A stretch of 64,000 nucleotides of DNA, taken from Chitinophagaceae bacterium. GTDB lineage: Bacteria; Bacteroidota; Bacteroidia; Chitinophagales; Chitinophagaceae. Numbering within the stretch: the stretch's first letter is position 1; each line of letters begins with the position of its first letter. Both the position numbers and the translations under genes were made by a program. The notes beneath the pieces are model-generated. The model saw only the letters and a list, made by a program, of their open reading frames with translations, searched no databases and was not told the origin of the DNA. The stretch is from positions 682,001-746,000 of the forward strand of contig JADJBP010000002.1 of the NCBI GenBank assembly GCA_016703625.1. The letters are read 5' to 3'. Below, piece by piece: positions 20,168 to 31,392 of this stretch.

Positions 20168-20924
20168 ATGCAACAAAAAAAAATAATTTTCCTGGCATCA
20201 GATTGTGAATCGTCGCGATGGGTTTATCATGCATTACAGGATACATTTACTTTTGAAGCTATCATCTTGGAACAGCCGGTTAGTAAAAAACACTGATCAA
20301 GGGGCGTTTAAAAAAAACAGGTACCTGGCAGGTTATGGGGCAAATCCTGTTTTCAGTGCTTGTTGTGCCATTCCTTAAAATAAAAGCAAAAGAAAGGAAA
20401 GCGGAACTGGTAAAATTATACGGCCTCAGTAACAGCAGGATCAGCCACAGCAAACTGTTGCAGGTACAATCGGTAAATGATGATACCTGTAAACAATTCC
20501 TGGAGCAATGGCAGCCCGATATCATTATAGTTAACGGCACCCGGATCATCAGTAAAAAAATATTACAGTGTACCCCGGCGGTTTTATAAATATGCATGTG
20601 GGTATTACACCACAATACCGTGGCAGCCATGGCGGCTACTGGGCCCTGCGTAATCATGACGCTGCCAGGTTTGGCACCACCATTCACCTGGTAGATGCCG
20701 GCGTGGATACCGGGGCTGTTTTAAAACAGGTTTTTACTGTACCCGGGAAGATGGATAATTTTACCACCTATCCCATATTGCAGGTGGCTGCCGGCATTAC
20801 TGCATTAAAAGAAGTTTTACCCGGTATCATTGCCGGAAACTTCCAGCAAACAATACATAACGAAAAAGGAAAGATGTATTACCAGCCAACCCTATGGCAA
20901 TATATAACAGGCCATTGCCCATAA
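20168..20924 (+). CDS. Formyltransferase-fold protein, frameshifted
   Basis: About 250 residues of the formyl_trans_N (Fmt/PurN-like) fold, likely a sugar N-formyltransferase using 10-formyl-tetrahydrofolate. It starts MQQKKIIFLASDCESSRW at ATG 20168. The catalytic region reads FINMHVGITPQYRGSHGGYW (Asn and His) and VDAGVDTGAVL (Asp). Two breaks: near 20,288 in an A6 run (restoring SKKTLIKGRL) and near 20,585 in a T4 run (restoring PAVFINMHVG). The substrate could be an amino sugar from the dTDP-sugar genes at 31-38 kb; that is inference. Confidence 0.78.
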
Positions 20925-20978
20925 ATTGTCTTTTTACCGTAAAGACAGTTTAAATTTGCCATCTTTACAACAATACCC

Positions 20979-21912
20979 ATGAACAAAAATGATGCATGAA
21001 ACCATATAACAACCTGCTCTTCATACGCTGCAGGCAACCAATAAGCCTATTGAGGTTTTTACAGCACTCGACAGCAGTGAAAATATTGATGCACATGTTG
21101 TTTCTGATTTTGGCGAAGAATGGAAAAAATTTGCCGTGCATTCCGATGAAACGGTTCGGGAATTACGAAAAGAATATTTTGATATCATTGATGAAACGAT
21201 CGTAAATAAGGATACGTACATGATCGATATCGGCTGCGGGAGCGGCCGCTGGACAGATTACTTTGTTGACAAAGCTGCTTTTATTGAAGCCATCGACCCC
21301 AGCGATGCCGTGCTGGTAGCCGACCGGATGCTGGGCAATAAAAGCAATGTACGCATCACCAAGGCAAGCGTGGATACCATCCCCTGGGATGATGAAACAT
21401 TTGATTTTGGTATGAGCATAGGTGTTTTACACCATATACCCGACACCAGGAAAGCGCTTGAAAGCTGTGTAAAAAAAATAAAAAAGGGCGGCCATTTTTA
21501 TGTGTACCTCTATTACCGGTTTGATAACAGGGGATTTTTATTTAAAACCATTTTTTTACCTGTCGATCTTTTACGGCTCATCATATCCAGGATGCCGGCA
21601 GGTTTAAAAAGATTTACCTGCGATGTACTGGCAGTAGTGATCTACTGGCCACTGAGCCGTTTTGCAGGATTATTACATAAAATGAATTTACACCGCCTGG
21701 CAAAAAAAATACCACTGGAACCTTATCACAATAAACCGTTTTATAATTTAAGGAACGACTGCCTGGTCCGTTTTCGCACAAAACTGGAACGACGTTTTTT
21801 AAGGTCCGAAATTGAAGCCATGATGACCGGAGCCGGTTTAACAGATATCAGGTTCGTGGAGCAAAGTGCATTCGGGCATGCTGTAGGAAAAGATCATAAG
21901 CCTAGTGTATGA
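20979..21912 (+). CDS. Class I SAM-dependent methyltransferase, 5' end disrupted
   Basis: A methyltransferase of about 300 residues. The well-read part runs from LQATNKPIEVFTALDSSEN (near 21,025) to 21912. SAM motif I is YMIDIGCGSGRWTDYF, with FDFGMSIGVLHHIPD downstream. The first codons are uncertain: ATG at 20979 (MNKNDA) is followed by a break or stop near 21,000. Its 3' end overlaps the convergent GT4 gene at 21894 by 19 bases. Probably a glycan or small-molecule methyltransferase. Confidence 0.75.
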
Positions 21913-23029
21913 TACCAGTCTGCTGTATTCTTTATCATGATCTCCCTGGTAAAAAAAGCATTATATTTTTTAAAGGCATTTTCGGCCATGCTGTCACTGG
22001 CTGTTTTGTTTTTGAGTAAATAAATGATCTTATCTGCCAACGCCCTGCTATCCCCTTTATCGACCATTAATGCGGTCTCATTATTTTCCATGATCTCATT
22101 CCCGGCAGGTGTATTAAAGGCCACCACCGGGGTTTTAAGTGCAAACGCCTCTATATATACCAGTCCAAAGGGCTCAAACAGCGATGGAAGTATGATCACA
22201 TCTGAATGACTGATGTATGCGTACGGATGATCCTGAAACCCAAAAACTCTACCTGGTCCTGCAATCCAAGATCATTCACCTTTTTTATACAATTATTTTT
22301 TTCACTGCCTTCACCAAGTACCAATAATTTAACGCCTGGAAATGCTGCAGCAACAACCGGCAATGCTTCAATCAAAAAATGATGTCCCTTAAATAATTCT
22401 ATCCTTCCCACTATGATAAGCTGCGGTTCGGCTAACCTGCATTTGGCTTTATATTCTTCCTTATTAAATTCCTCTATTTTTATTCCATGATGTATTACCG
22501 GGTATGCGGTTTTGGCCAGCCCCAGGCTTACATATAGATCAGCGATCCCTTTAGATACCGCTACATTCCTATCTATCCGGGATAAAATGAACCGGGTTAT
22601 AAAATAGTAGTAATCAAAGGGCCGGTATCTTTTTCCGGGTTCATATTGCTGCAGGAATTTTTCACGGTAGCCATGTTTGGTCGATAACAGGTAAACACCC
22701 GGATTAAATACATATTTTAATACGGTTGCTATCAGGTCTGAAATCAACAGGTGGGCATGAAGAATGTTGCAATCATTTTCCTTTAGATAGCGGTTCACTT
22801 TGCGGGCTGTACCTGTAATGGACCTTTTGCCTGCAATGATCAATGTTGTTTTAACACCCAACTCATTTAAATCAGCACAATAAGCAACAAAGGGTGCGGC
22901 TGTTTTTGGCGGGCTAACCACGATCAGGTCACATACAATACCATGTTCCCGGAGGCCCGGCAGTAAATGTTTAAGGTATTTTTCTGCACCGGATATGGCT
23001 TCAGAATATATTAAATGCAATATCCTCAT
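21894..23029 (-). CDS. Glycosyltransferase family 4, frameshifted
   Basis: GT-B glycosyltransferase starting MRILHLIYSEAISGAEKYLK. The donor domain has LIIVGRIELFKGHHFLIEAL and, after a break near 22,200, VIILPSLFEPFGLVYIEAFA with the EX7E glutamates. Rejoined length is about 375 residues. The start codon overlaps the stop of the upstream GT4 gene as ATGA (23026-23029), so the two are translationally coupled. Donor unknown. Confidence 0.83.
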
Positions 23030-24115
23030 GAATTAAAAATTAAAGTATACCGTTCGAGCATCGTTGTATTACTGTAGTTTTTCTTTGCAAAAGTAACCGC
23101 ATTCTTTGCCAAAACTGCTGCATTACCGGGGTTATCAATAGGATGCATCATAGCTTCACACAACAGGGGGCATTTTTTAGCAGGTACCAGCAATCCGTTC
23201 TCCTGGTGGGTGATCATATTATTTATACCCGGACATCCGATGCGATGATGGGTAAGCCGCATGCCATGGCCTGCATAATGGCGGTACTCATGGTTTCGCC
23301 CAGGGATGCATGAATATAAATATCCAGTTGCTGTAAAAGCTTACCAGTTCTTTTTCTTCCAGCATACCGGTAAAGATCACATGCTGCGTAATTTGTAATG
23401 CAGCTGCATGTGCCTGCAGTGTTTCTTTGTAAGCACCATCGCCGGCGATCAGCAATTGCAATGTTACCGGCCTTTCTTTTTTAAGGAGTAATGCAAAAGC
23501 TTCGAGCAAGGTAAGGTGATCCTTGATGGCGATCAAACGGCTTTGCATGCCCAATACGATCCGGGTGGCATCATGTGGTTTTGTGGCTTTACCATAGGTT
23601 AACAGGTTGATGCCGTTGGGTATCACCACGGATCTTTTTCACGGAATAACCATGTTAATTTTGTCTTTACCTGTTGCCGGTATGCTTCACTTAAATACAC
23701 CATTTTATCAGCCACCAGCATGGCTGTTGCCAAATACACCCAGTCGATGCCGGTCTTTAAATGATTGGCCTGGGTTTCACGTACAATAATTTTTTGGATA
23801 CCCGTACCTGTTATCTTAGCCAGTTTTGCGGAAATGCGGCAGCACCACCGTGTAAAAAAATAACCTGCGGCCTGGTTTTTTTATCTGCCGGTATAGCTTA
23901 ATATAATAACCGATGTCAAGTCCTGGTTTTTTCTTAATAAAATGCCAGCGAATATTTTTTGCAGTACAGCGTTCTATATATTCTTCTTTCACTTCTTCGA
24001 TACCGTTAAACAAGGCTTCAAAAGTGAATTCACCATTTTCATCAGCATCAACCATTGAAAAAAAAACATTGCCATGGCCGCCCAAACCCGAGTATAGCAC
24101 ATGCAGAATTTTCAT
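23026..24115 (-). CDS. Glycosyltransferase family 4, multiply frameshifted
   Basis: GT-B glycosyltransferase starting MKILHVLYSGLGGHGNVFFS at 24115. Pieces in different frames give the middle (VIPNGINLLTYGKA, VLGMQSRLIAIKDHLTLLEA) and the C-terminus (ENGLLVPAKKCPLLCEAM). Breaks lie near 23,820, 23,635, 23,335 and 23,250. Its ATG overlaps the stop of the acyltransferase gene (24112-24115) and its stop overlaps the next GT4 start. Three genes are therefore coupled. The family assignment is firm; the donor is not known. Confidence 0.8.
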
Positions 24116-25312
24116 ATTTTTAGTTTTGTTCCCGATCTGTTAAGCCTGCTGATCAATGGTTTTTCTATCCATTTAAAAAAAAGGATGCTCCCCAGGCATA
24201 CCCCGATCAGCAAAACAATAACAGCCGCATGTATCTCCATGCCTGCCTGCAGGTTTAGTTTAGCCAGTATGCCTACCCCGGCTGCCATTACCGGCAAATG
24301 TAAAAGATACAAGGAATAAGAAGCTTCTCCCAAAGATACCAGTATGCCGGGAACCTTAACCATTTTATTGAGTTCGTAACTCACGATCCCGGTTATAATT
24401 AAAAAAGAGGGTATGCCAAACAGCAGGACCCTGCGGAAATAATTTTCCATTGAATGTCCGTTACTGAAATAAATGGCGGATACAACAAATAAAACTATGC
24501 CCAATATGATCAAAGGGATACTAAACCGGGATGGAAGTTTTGTATCACAAGCGCTGCCAGTATACCCATGAAGAAATCAATATTCATAGGCATGGATCCA
24601 GCCTTATCCATTTGTTGGAAGTCTCGGGTTAAAACCGGATAAAGGCAGTATGATCAATAGCAACAGGTATGCAGCAGACAATATCCATAATAATCGCTTT
24701 GCCGGATGATAAAGCCAGGAAAAGAAAATAAAAGAATACTTCATTGCTTAATGACCAGCTTACCCCATTCACCATAGTATGTTCCGGCAGCAACAGATAA
24801 GTACTGAGTACATTGAAAATACTGTACTCATATAAGTTGTTAAAAAATGAAGGCAGAAGCTGTTGAAGCAGCAGGAATATACTGGTGATGATCCAGTAAA
24901 CAATGAATATCCTGATGAACCTACGGCGCAGAAAACCTACAAAATTAGACGGGTTGTTCAGTGCCTTCATACTGGTATATGTTATTATAAAGCCACTCAA
25001 CACAAAGAAGATATCTACACGGAGCCGCCAAAAGCAAAAAGATCCCCTCCAAAAAGAAGCTCCCCATTTTACTTTTACAAGTACCGTGGTATGCTTCAAT
25101 AGTACCAACAGACTGGCAATACCCCCAAGAAGCTGCACCAGGTATAATTTCTGTGAAACTGTTTTAACGGGTATCCCAACCGGATCCAGTAACAAATGAT
25201 CCTTCCCTTTTTCTTTTTGACGGTTATGACGGGCATTAATGTATAAATCTTTAATATAAATAATCGCATTTTTTAGCAGGGTAATACTTCCTGACGGTTG
25301 CACTGCATCCAA
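24112..25312 (-). CDS. Acyltransferase family 3 membrane protein, frameshifted
   Basis: Membrane O-acyltransferase with an 80-residue N-terminal extension before LYLVQLLGGIASLLVLLKHT, the usual first helix with His. VDIFFVLSGFIITYTS, RRRFIRIFIVYWI and NGVSWSLSNEVFFYFLF are hallmark motifs. A break lies between about 24,515 and 24,640. The C-terminal part (LGEASYSLYLLHLPVMAAGVG) continues to 24112. It would acylate glycan units at the inner membrane. First gene of the coupled trio with the two GT4 genes. Confidence 0.83.
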
Positions 25313-25430
25313 TAATAGTTGATATTCTAGTTGATAAAAATCTCCCCTCCTGAGCTAATATTATAACCCAGGTTTTAAGCCTGTTTCGGAGCTAATTTTC
25401 TTCAATGAAATTTTTAAAATAATTTTAATT

Positions 25431-26735
25431 CTATAAAATCAAATGTTTAAGCACATATGCCCTTGAACTGACACCAATATTATGAAGTAAAGCCTTGTCG
25501 GCTGTCAGTTTCTGAAGCCAGTCACATACATCAGCAGCAGTTAATGCATGACAGCTTGGAGTTGGTTCTTTCAGCAACGGCTCAAATATTTCAGGCCGGG
25601 CATTGCCAATCCCGGGCCTTCCAAGCAACATAGCATATAAACCACCCGGTACATAATGATTTCCCAACTGTTCAAAAACAACATCAGACTTTATTATATG
25701 AGCCTAGTTCTTGATAAAGGGCATTTCAAAAAGCCAGGTCACCATATCAGAAAATCCCAACGAGTCAATTAATTCAACATCGCAATTTTCAAAATACTCA
25801 TTTAAATCATCATGCCGGCGACTTCCGTTTCCATGTATTAAAAGGAGCAATCCGCATTTGTCACAAAGTCTTTGGCATCGTTTATATCATCCCCTTATTA
25901 AAAATACAATTTCCACATCACCCGGTTTGATATTATTTTTTCAAAAAAATTTCTACCCCTTTATCATAATATTCTCATTTCGCTTATTGGCATTGGTTAT
26001 TCAATCAAAGAACCGGGTGATGTTAAGGATAGAAAATACCTTCTTACCTTCTATTGGTTCCCTGTAGGGGAATTTCTTACAGTCAAAACCCCTGACTTCC
26101 AGCTTACTGAAATGTTGTCCTTCTTTGATTTCATTTAACAATTCATCAGAACCTGGATTAATCCCTGTGGGATAATAATTAACAATATCAGCTCTTCTAA
26201 TTCCACTACGCTGAAAATTAATCATGCGCCAAAATCATATTGGCTAAAAAATAGGTATGACCTTATTAATTACCCCACCGGATTGTTTGTAACGAGCCGA
26301 AAAAACCGATATCCTGCTTAAATTTAGCAGCAATATCAAGATCAAACCTCCTAAAAAAATCCACAAACAAGTTTGCCTCTTTGCACAAATGCTCCAAGGA
26401 GATCCAATGCCCGTTTAAAAATAACATCAAATGAATTCAGGAAATGTATCATACCCTTAAAATACCAATTGGGAAATGAAAACTTTAACGCTTTCATTTT
26501 CCAGGGTATTGGTTTTTCAATTATCCAGCCAGGATAATTATTATCCAATTCTTTGTCTAAAGACTCGGGCCTGTCCAATAAATAGTTTCTTTCGGCATCT
26601 ACAATAAAGGTGATGTTGTACCCCCTTTTTTTAAGCTCTTTGCAAATTCTATGGGAAGTTATTCATATTACCCAAAAAACAATTTTCAATTTTTTGATTA
26701 ATAATATCCTGATTATTCAATGCAAATGTTTTCAT
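25431..26735 (-). CDS. Glycosyltransferase (GT4-like), heavily frameshifted
   Basis: Rejoined from at least five pieces. The start is MKTFALNNQDIINQKIENCF at 26735. Then come FIVDAERNYLLDRPESLDKE and WKMKALKFSFPNWYFKGMI. Next are YYPTGINPGSDELLNEIKEG, KKVFSILNITRF with NKRNENIMIKGVEIFL, and finally GNHYVPGGLYAMLLGRPGIG near the end. The layout (N-terminal acceptor half, a GKKVF...NKRNE donor half, a C-terminal loading loop) fits a GT-B glycosyltransferase. Base composition is more AT-rich than the genes before 25 kb. Exact ends are uncertain by some tens of bases. Confidence 0.6.
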
Positions 26736-26910
26736 TCCCATAATTTTAGACTGTCCAATTTCTCATTTCAAGCAGGTTAAATAATTACCAAAAGCACACA
26801 GTCAATTTCGGACTAAAATGAATGATCCCGTTAGGCGATCTTTTTACACTGTGTAAACTAATAACTATATATATTACCTAAGCAAACAAGTATCAAGTAT
26901 CACGAAGTCA

Positions 26911-27630
26911 TCATTTTCTCAGAAAAAAAATATTAAAAAGATTGGGTTCGTTTCGAACTTTAAATCTTTTTTCTTCGGTGAAACTACTTTTTTTCAATAT
27001 CAATATTATTGTCTTAAAATTGGGATCAATTTCATTTAGTTCAAAAATAATTCCTTTAAGGCCTTCACTTTGTAGTACCTTATTTGCTCCATTCAAAAAT
27101 GGCATTTCAGAACCATCTATATCAACTTTAAGATAATTTGGGAAGAGTATTTCCCTCTTCTACAAATGAAATAATTGATATCAAATGTATTTCCTGTTTT
27201 CAACAAAATTAAAATTTAAATCATTCCGTATTTCACCATGCTCAATAACCTTTTGATGCCCGCCTTCCCAGGGTTGCCCGATGTTAATGATCGCTTTGCC
27301 GTTTTTAGCCCCAACACCTGCATGAATGGCTGTAAGCTTATCTTCACTGATCTTATTCAGACTCAATATTTTTGTGAAAACCAGGTAATTTTTTCCTCAG
27401 GCTCAAAGCCACTACCCGCACCCTTTTAAAGCTGCATATATTGAAAATCGTCCTTCACACGCTCCCAGGTCATACATGATTTCGCCCGGCTTTATCATGT
27501 CGATAAAGTCCAGGTTTTCAGTTTCATAATTCATCCTGGAACAAAGTTCAAGAGAACGGGTGTAAGTCATTAATTTGAAGTTAACTCCACGTACATTAAC
27601 ATCACTGTTTTTTAAATTATCAGTTATCAT
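26911..27630 (-). CDS. FkbM family methyltransferase, frameshifted
   Basis: Starts MITDNLKNSDVNVRGVNFKL. SAM motif I appears as IMYDLGACEGRFSIYAALKG. The middle gives LTAIHAGVGAKNGKAIINIG. The signature region lies around 27,130 (LKVDIDGSE-like, read on the minus strand), followed by KGIIFELNEIDPNFKTIILI and the end NLFNIFFLRK. At least two breaks (near 27,420 and 27,150-27,190). Very AT-rich. A sugar O-methyltransferase role is inferred from family and place. Confidence 0.68.
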
Positions 27631-27643
27631 TATGAGTATATTT

Positions 27644-28452
27644 TTAAAATGTTTTTTCTAATGGAAAATCCTTTGTTATTAATTCATCGCTTGGTTTATA
27701 AATATATGGATGGGCAAATTTTCTGCTAATGAAAGTTGGTTCATCCAGATCATTATACCTAAAATGGCAACTCCACCGGGGATTATCAGAGATATTTTCA
27801 CCACTTTGATGGATCAAAAAGATGAGAATATTAAAGCATCCCCTTTCTTTACCTCCACTGAGATCAATTTTTCCTTTTCATCCTCAGTTAATGCTACCAT
27901 GCCAAATCCATTTTCAATATGGTCAGTTCTTAATCCACCCAAATGACTTCCCGGCAATATTTCCAATGCACCCAGGTCTTTATTTATATCAGTCAGGGTA
28001 TCCAAATCACCACCAGATTAAGAGATCCCCTGCATACTTCTCCAATCCTGGTGAGCATCTACTTTATAAAAAACCTTCGTTTTGGCCAGCTTTGGGTGAT
28101 TGAAATAAAGAACAGGCCTGGTACTGATTACCGGCGATGTCAAACCCATTTGTTTAAGCAGATCACAAATTTTAGCATGAAGGGATAATGAATGAAGGCT
28201 GATCAAATGTTGTACCTGTTTGCCACAATTTGTAAGACATTCCAAATCCTCTTCAAAAAGCCTGTATAGAAAGTCATTATACTGTTGATTACTCAAGTCA
28301 TCCAGCAGGCATTCCGGTGAATACCCTTTTCAATAAACTGTCTTAAAAAGACTTTACGGGCATCATTAAAAACAAAATCTATTTCGTTTTTTGCAAAGAA
28401 ATTTTCAAAAGAAAATATCCGTTTTGATAAAAAAATCCAGTTGTGCATCCAT
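27644..28452 (-). CDS. Phytanoyl-CoA dioxygenase (PhyH) family protein, frameshifted
   Basis: Fe(II)/2-oxoglutarate dioxygenase fold. Pieces from ATG 28452 (MDAQLDFFIKTDIF) include VDAHQDWRSMQG, whose HxD is the iron-binding pair. Then come LTDINKDLGALEILPGSHLG and VKKGDALIFSSFLIHQSGEN (distal His), followed by PRWSCHFRYNDLDEPTFISR (the Arg binding 2-oxoglutarate). It ends at 27644. Breaks near 28,400, 28,310, 28,010 and 27,810. Such enzymes hydroxylate small molecules or sugars; in this locus a glycan modification is plausible but unproven. Confidence 0.72.
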
Positions 28453-28482
28453 TATTAACGATTTTAATTTCTTTTTATCTTT

Positions 28483-30066
28483 TCACTGATCCTCCCAGAT
28501 CGCATATCCAAAGCCGGTTTTACCAAATCCATTACCGTTGTAGATCATGAACAATTTTCCGTCATTTAAAAATACATTCGGATAGGAGATCATTTCGGAG
28601 TCCCAACCACCTGAAGAAATATCTATCCCGGAAAACCCATCTTTTCTTTCCCAGTCGATCCCGTTTTTAGATTCTGCATAGCCGATCCGATAGGTATTTT
28701 TAATATTGTTCCTGTAATCGGATTTCTTTCTTTTCCAAACCACATTTTATACAAACCATCCTGCATAATTACGGATGCGCTAACCAATCCTCCTTCATCG
28801 CCATCTAACCCGATTGCAATTTTTCCTGTCTGTTTCCAGTTAATCCCATCAGTTGATTCAGCATATTTAATATTATAGATTGGCTCAGGTTTTCCATCAA
28901 AATTTCCCATTTGATACAGGATAAATACCACATTTTATAAACTCCACTGTCAAACATAACATAAGCTGTACCGGAAAAGTACGGTTCAACATGATTAACA
29001 GAAATAACAGGCCCTTCCAGAATGCTTATAAAATGTTTTACCATCATCATCACTTATTGAAAGCCCTACTGCATTCTGATACGGAACAGTTTGCCTTGTT
29101 GTCCAGCCGATATAATATAAATATTTCTTTTCACCAACATTGATAATAGAAGCAGGCATGATACCGGAATCATCAAATGTGCCAATATCTCCGAAATTCA
29201 ATAATGGAATATTATTTTCAAATATTACTTTCCTGGGGTCCTCTTTCTCTACTTCTATAAAAGAGATATTGCTTTTACCCTGGGAATTCCTCGTAGCATA
29301 ATAAATACGAAGACTATCTGAAAGAACGTCAACAACAGGAACCTGCGCATGGCTTTTATTCCATTCAAACTGGCCATCCACATTAAAAATAATTCCTTTT
29401 TCTGCCACATAATTACAACTCTTTGGTTGATTTTCTGATTTTACAGCCGGGTTCCCTTTATATAGTCCCCAGGACTCCGTATTCTTGATTATACTTGCAG
29501 CCATTGCAACAAAAGTGCCTTCTGCAATAGTAATACCATCCCGAATTGTTGAATTTACTCCCAATGTACAATAACTCTCAACCGTACAATGACCGGATAA
29601 TACCACATGCGATGTAAACATCACATGATCCTTTATAACACAATGGTGACCTATGTGATTACCACTCCATATGACTACATTATTGCCAATTGAAGTAAAT
29701 GGTTGAATGGTATTATCCTCTAAAATAAAGCAATTGTCCCCTATCCTGTTTTCAAACATGGTTGCTTTACTGCTTATATAACTGATCAATTCATATCCTT
29801 TTGCCTTAATTGCAAAGTAAATTTCTTCCCTGAGCCTGTTCATCCGCTGGGGAGACATGGGTGCAAAGAATTTATATTCACCGGCGGGATAACGACTTTC
29901 AATATTTTCGAATGCGATAACCGGCAATCCCTTAAAACCTTTTCTTCAGGTAAATATTCTTCATTTACACAGAAAGCTGCCACGCATCATGTTCCGAGTC
30001 GTTTTCCCGGTAATAGTGTGCCAATTCAGCGAAATCCTGGATCCCGAATATTATAATTTTAGCCAT
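28483..30066 (-). CDS. NeuD-type acetyltransferase fused to a five-bladed beta-propeller domain, frameshifted
   Basis: N-terminal part from ATG 30066 (MAKIIIFGIQDFAELAHYYR) is a NeuD/PglD nucleotide-binding domain. A left-handed beta-helix follows (FILEDNTIQPFTSIGNNVVI, HIGHHCVIKDHVMF) to about 29,440. Without any break the frame continues into a second domain with blade-like repeats: LRIYYATRNSQGKSNISF, VGEKKYLYYIGWT, YFSGTAYVMFDSGVYKMWYL, IKYAESTDGINW and IGYAESKNGIDWERKDGF. These resemble GH32/GH43/GH130-type propellers. Breaks near 29,990, 29,940, 29,010, 28,925 and 28,735. The catalytic acids of the propeller are not assignable by eye. Confidence 0.65.
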
Positions 30067-30071
30067 TTTAC

Positions 30072-30706
30072 TTATTTTTTAAAAACATAAACAGTATATT
30101 CATACAACCCATAATCATTCCTGATCACAAAATCCCTCGTAAGATTTTTACATAAAAAGCCGCTCAGTAGATCCAATGAAACGTGAAATAAATCCTCCCT
30201 TTCCCAATCCACGTTTTTTGACATAACATTAAAAGCAAAGCCTTTATTGGATTTTTCGAAGACAAGTCCGATCATTTTTGTGAAATAATTCCACATCTCA
30301 TCAAAAGACAATTCTCTTTTTCGGTAAAAACTCCATTCATCACAATATAATCAAACTTTGGAAGTTCATTTTCCATCAAATATATCAATACAATAAAAAG
30401 GACTGCCAAGTATTTTTCCGTGCTACATCAACAAATTTCTGAGAATATCCAACCCTGAATAATGAATATTCGGATCTTATTTTGTCTAATAAATGCCAGG
30501 AGATGAGCGGTTCCACAACCAAAATCTAAAAGGGATACTTCCATATTACTATCTGCATTCAACCTGATCATGTCCGCATTATTTTATACCGCTTCCTGCA
30601 TCATCAGCATTTGGCCAATCAACACCCAAATGATTATCACCATGCTTTTCCAGCAATGTTCATAATGCTCAATAATTTTGTTATATGCTTTTTCATATAA
30701 ATTCAT
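30072..30706 (-). CDS. Class I SAM-dependent methyltransferase, frameshifted
   Basis: Starts MNLYEKAYNKIIEHYEHC at 30706. Motif I is VSLLDFGCGTAHLLAFIRQ. FDYIVMNGVFTEK and the conserved C-terminal block VMSKNVDWEREDLFHVSLD / DYGLYEYTVYVFKK identify a methyltransferase family common in O-antigen loci next to WbqC and aminotransferase genes. Breaks near 30,630-30,580, 30,420 and 30,315. Its start overlaps the end of the WbqC gene by 14 bases. Confidence 0.7.
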
Positions 30707-31392
30707 ATTGGTTAAGGATATCTTTAATTCCTTCCGGGGGAATTGAACATCATCACATCAATAATGGAAAGCCAGGGTATAAATTCATGCTTAAATTGTT
30801 CATACACACGTTTCTGTCTTAATAAATTGAATATTCAAATTATTTTTCCCGAATTCTTCCTTTGAATAAAGTTCCAAACCGCCTATCGGGTTAATATAAT
30901 CAGTAGCTTTTTCCTTTATACAAATATCGATAATTCTATCCTGTCCTTTTAAACCGGCATTCAGATATACCGATGAGGTTGAAACAATCTCCGTATGTAT
31001 ACCAAGGTATTCATTGATCCTGATAATGGAATAATAATTAAGGCCCGTTATTTTATTGATACCGCTATTTAAAATTTCTGCAACTACCGGAAAAGCATTG
31101 TCAAAACAGGGAGCTTTTTATAATTCAGTTCAATTGTTCTTAAAAACTTTGCCTGCCATTTGGCATCATCTGAAACGGTTATTTCATTGATCAGTTTATT
31201 CTGGCTGGCATCTTTAAGCGGAATGGTAAACATATTCGCTTTGCCGTTTACCAGAATATTATTCCTGTTGATCCAGCCTTTGTTGATATAATTAACATCA
31301 TCCAGTATCACAAACTTATCCACGGCATTGATCAGCTGGAAATAACCGATATACGGAAAAATATATGGTTGCATGATGGCCAGCTTCATCAA
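30693..31392 (-). CDS. WbqC-like family protein, frameshifted
   Basis: Starts MMKLAIMQPYIFPYIGYFQL, the hallmark WbqC N-terminus, followed by FVILDDVNYINKGWINRNNI. The C-terminal half in other frames reads INKITGLNYYSIIRINEYLG, EKATDYINPIGGLELYSKEE and FIPWLSIIDVMMFNSPEGIK; the last break is in a C5 run near 30,737. WbqC proteins travel with aminotransferases and methyltransferases of O-antigen sugar synthesis, but their reaction is not established. The ATG overlaps the aminotransferase stop (31389-31392). Confidence 0.78.

Noticed and set aside
20168..20924. Programmed frameshifting in the formyltransferase and other genes
   Set aside because: Breaks are too many and scattered through unrelated genes, and vary in direction. 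Sequencing indels explain them better.
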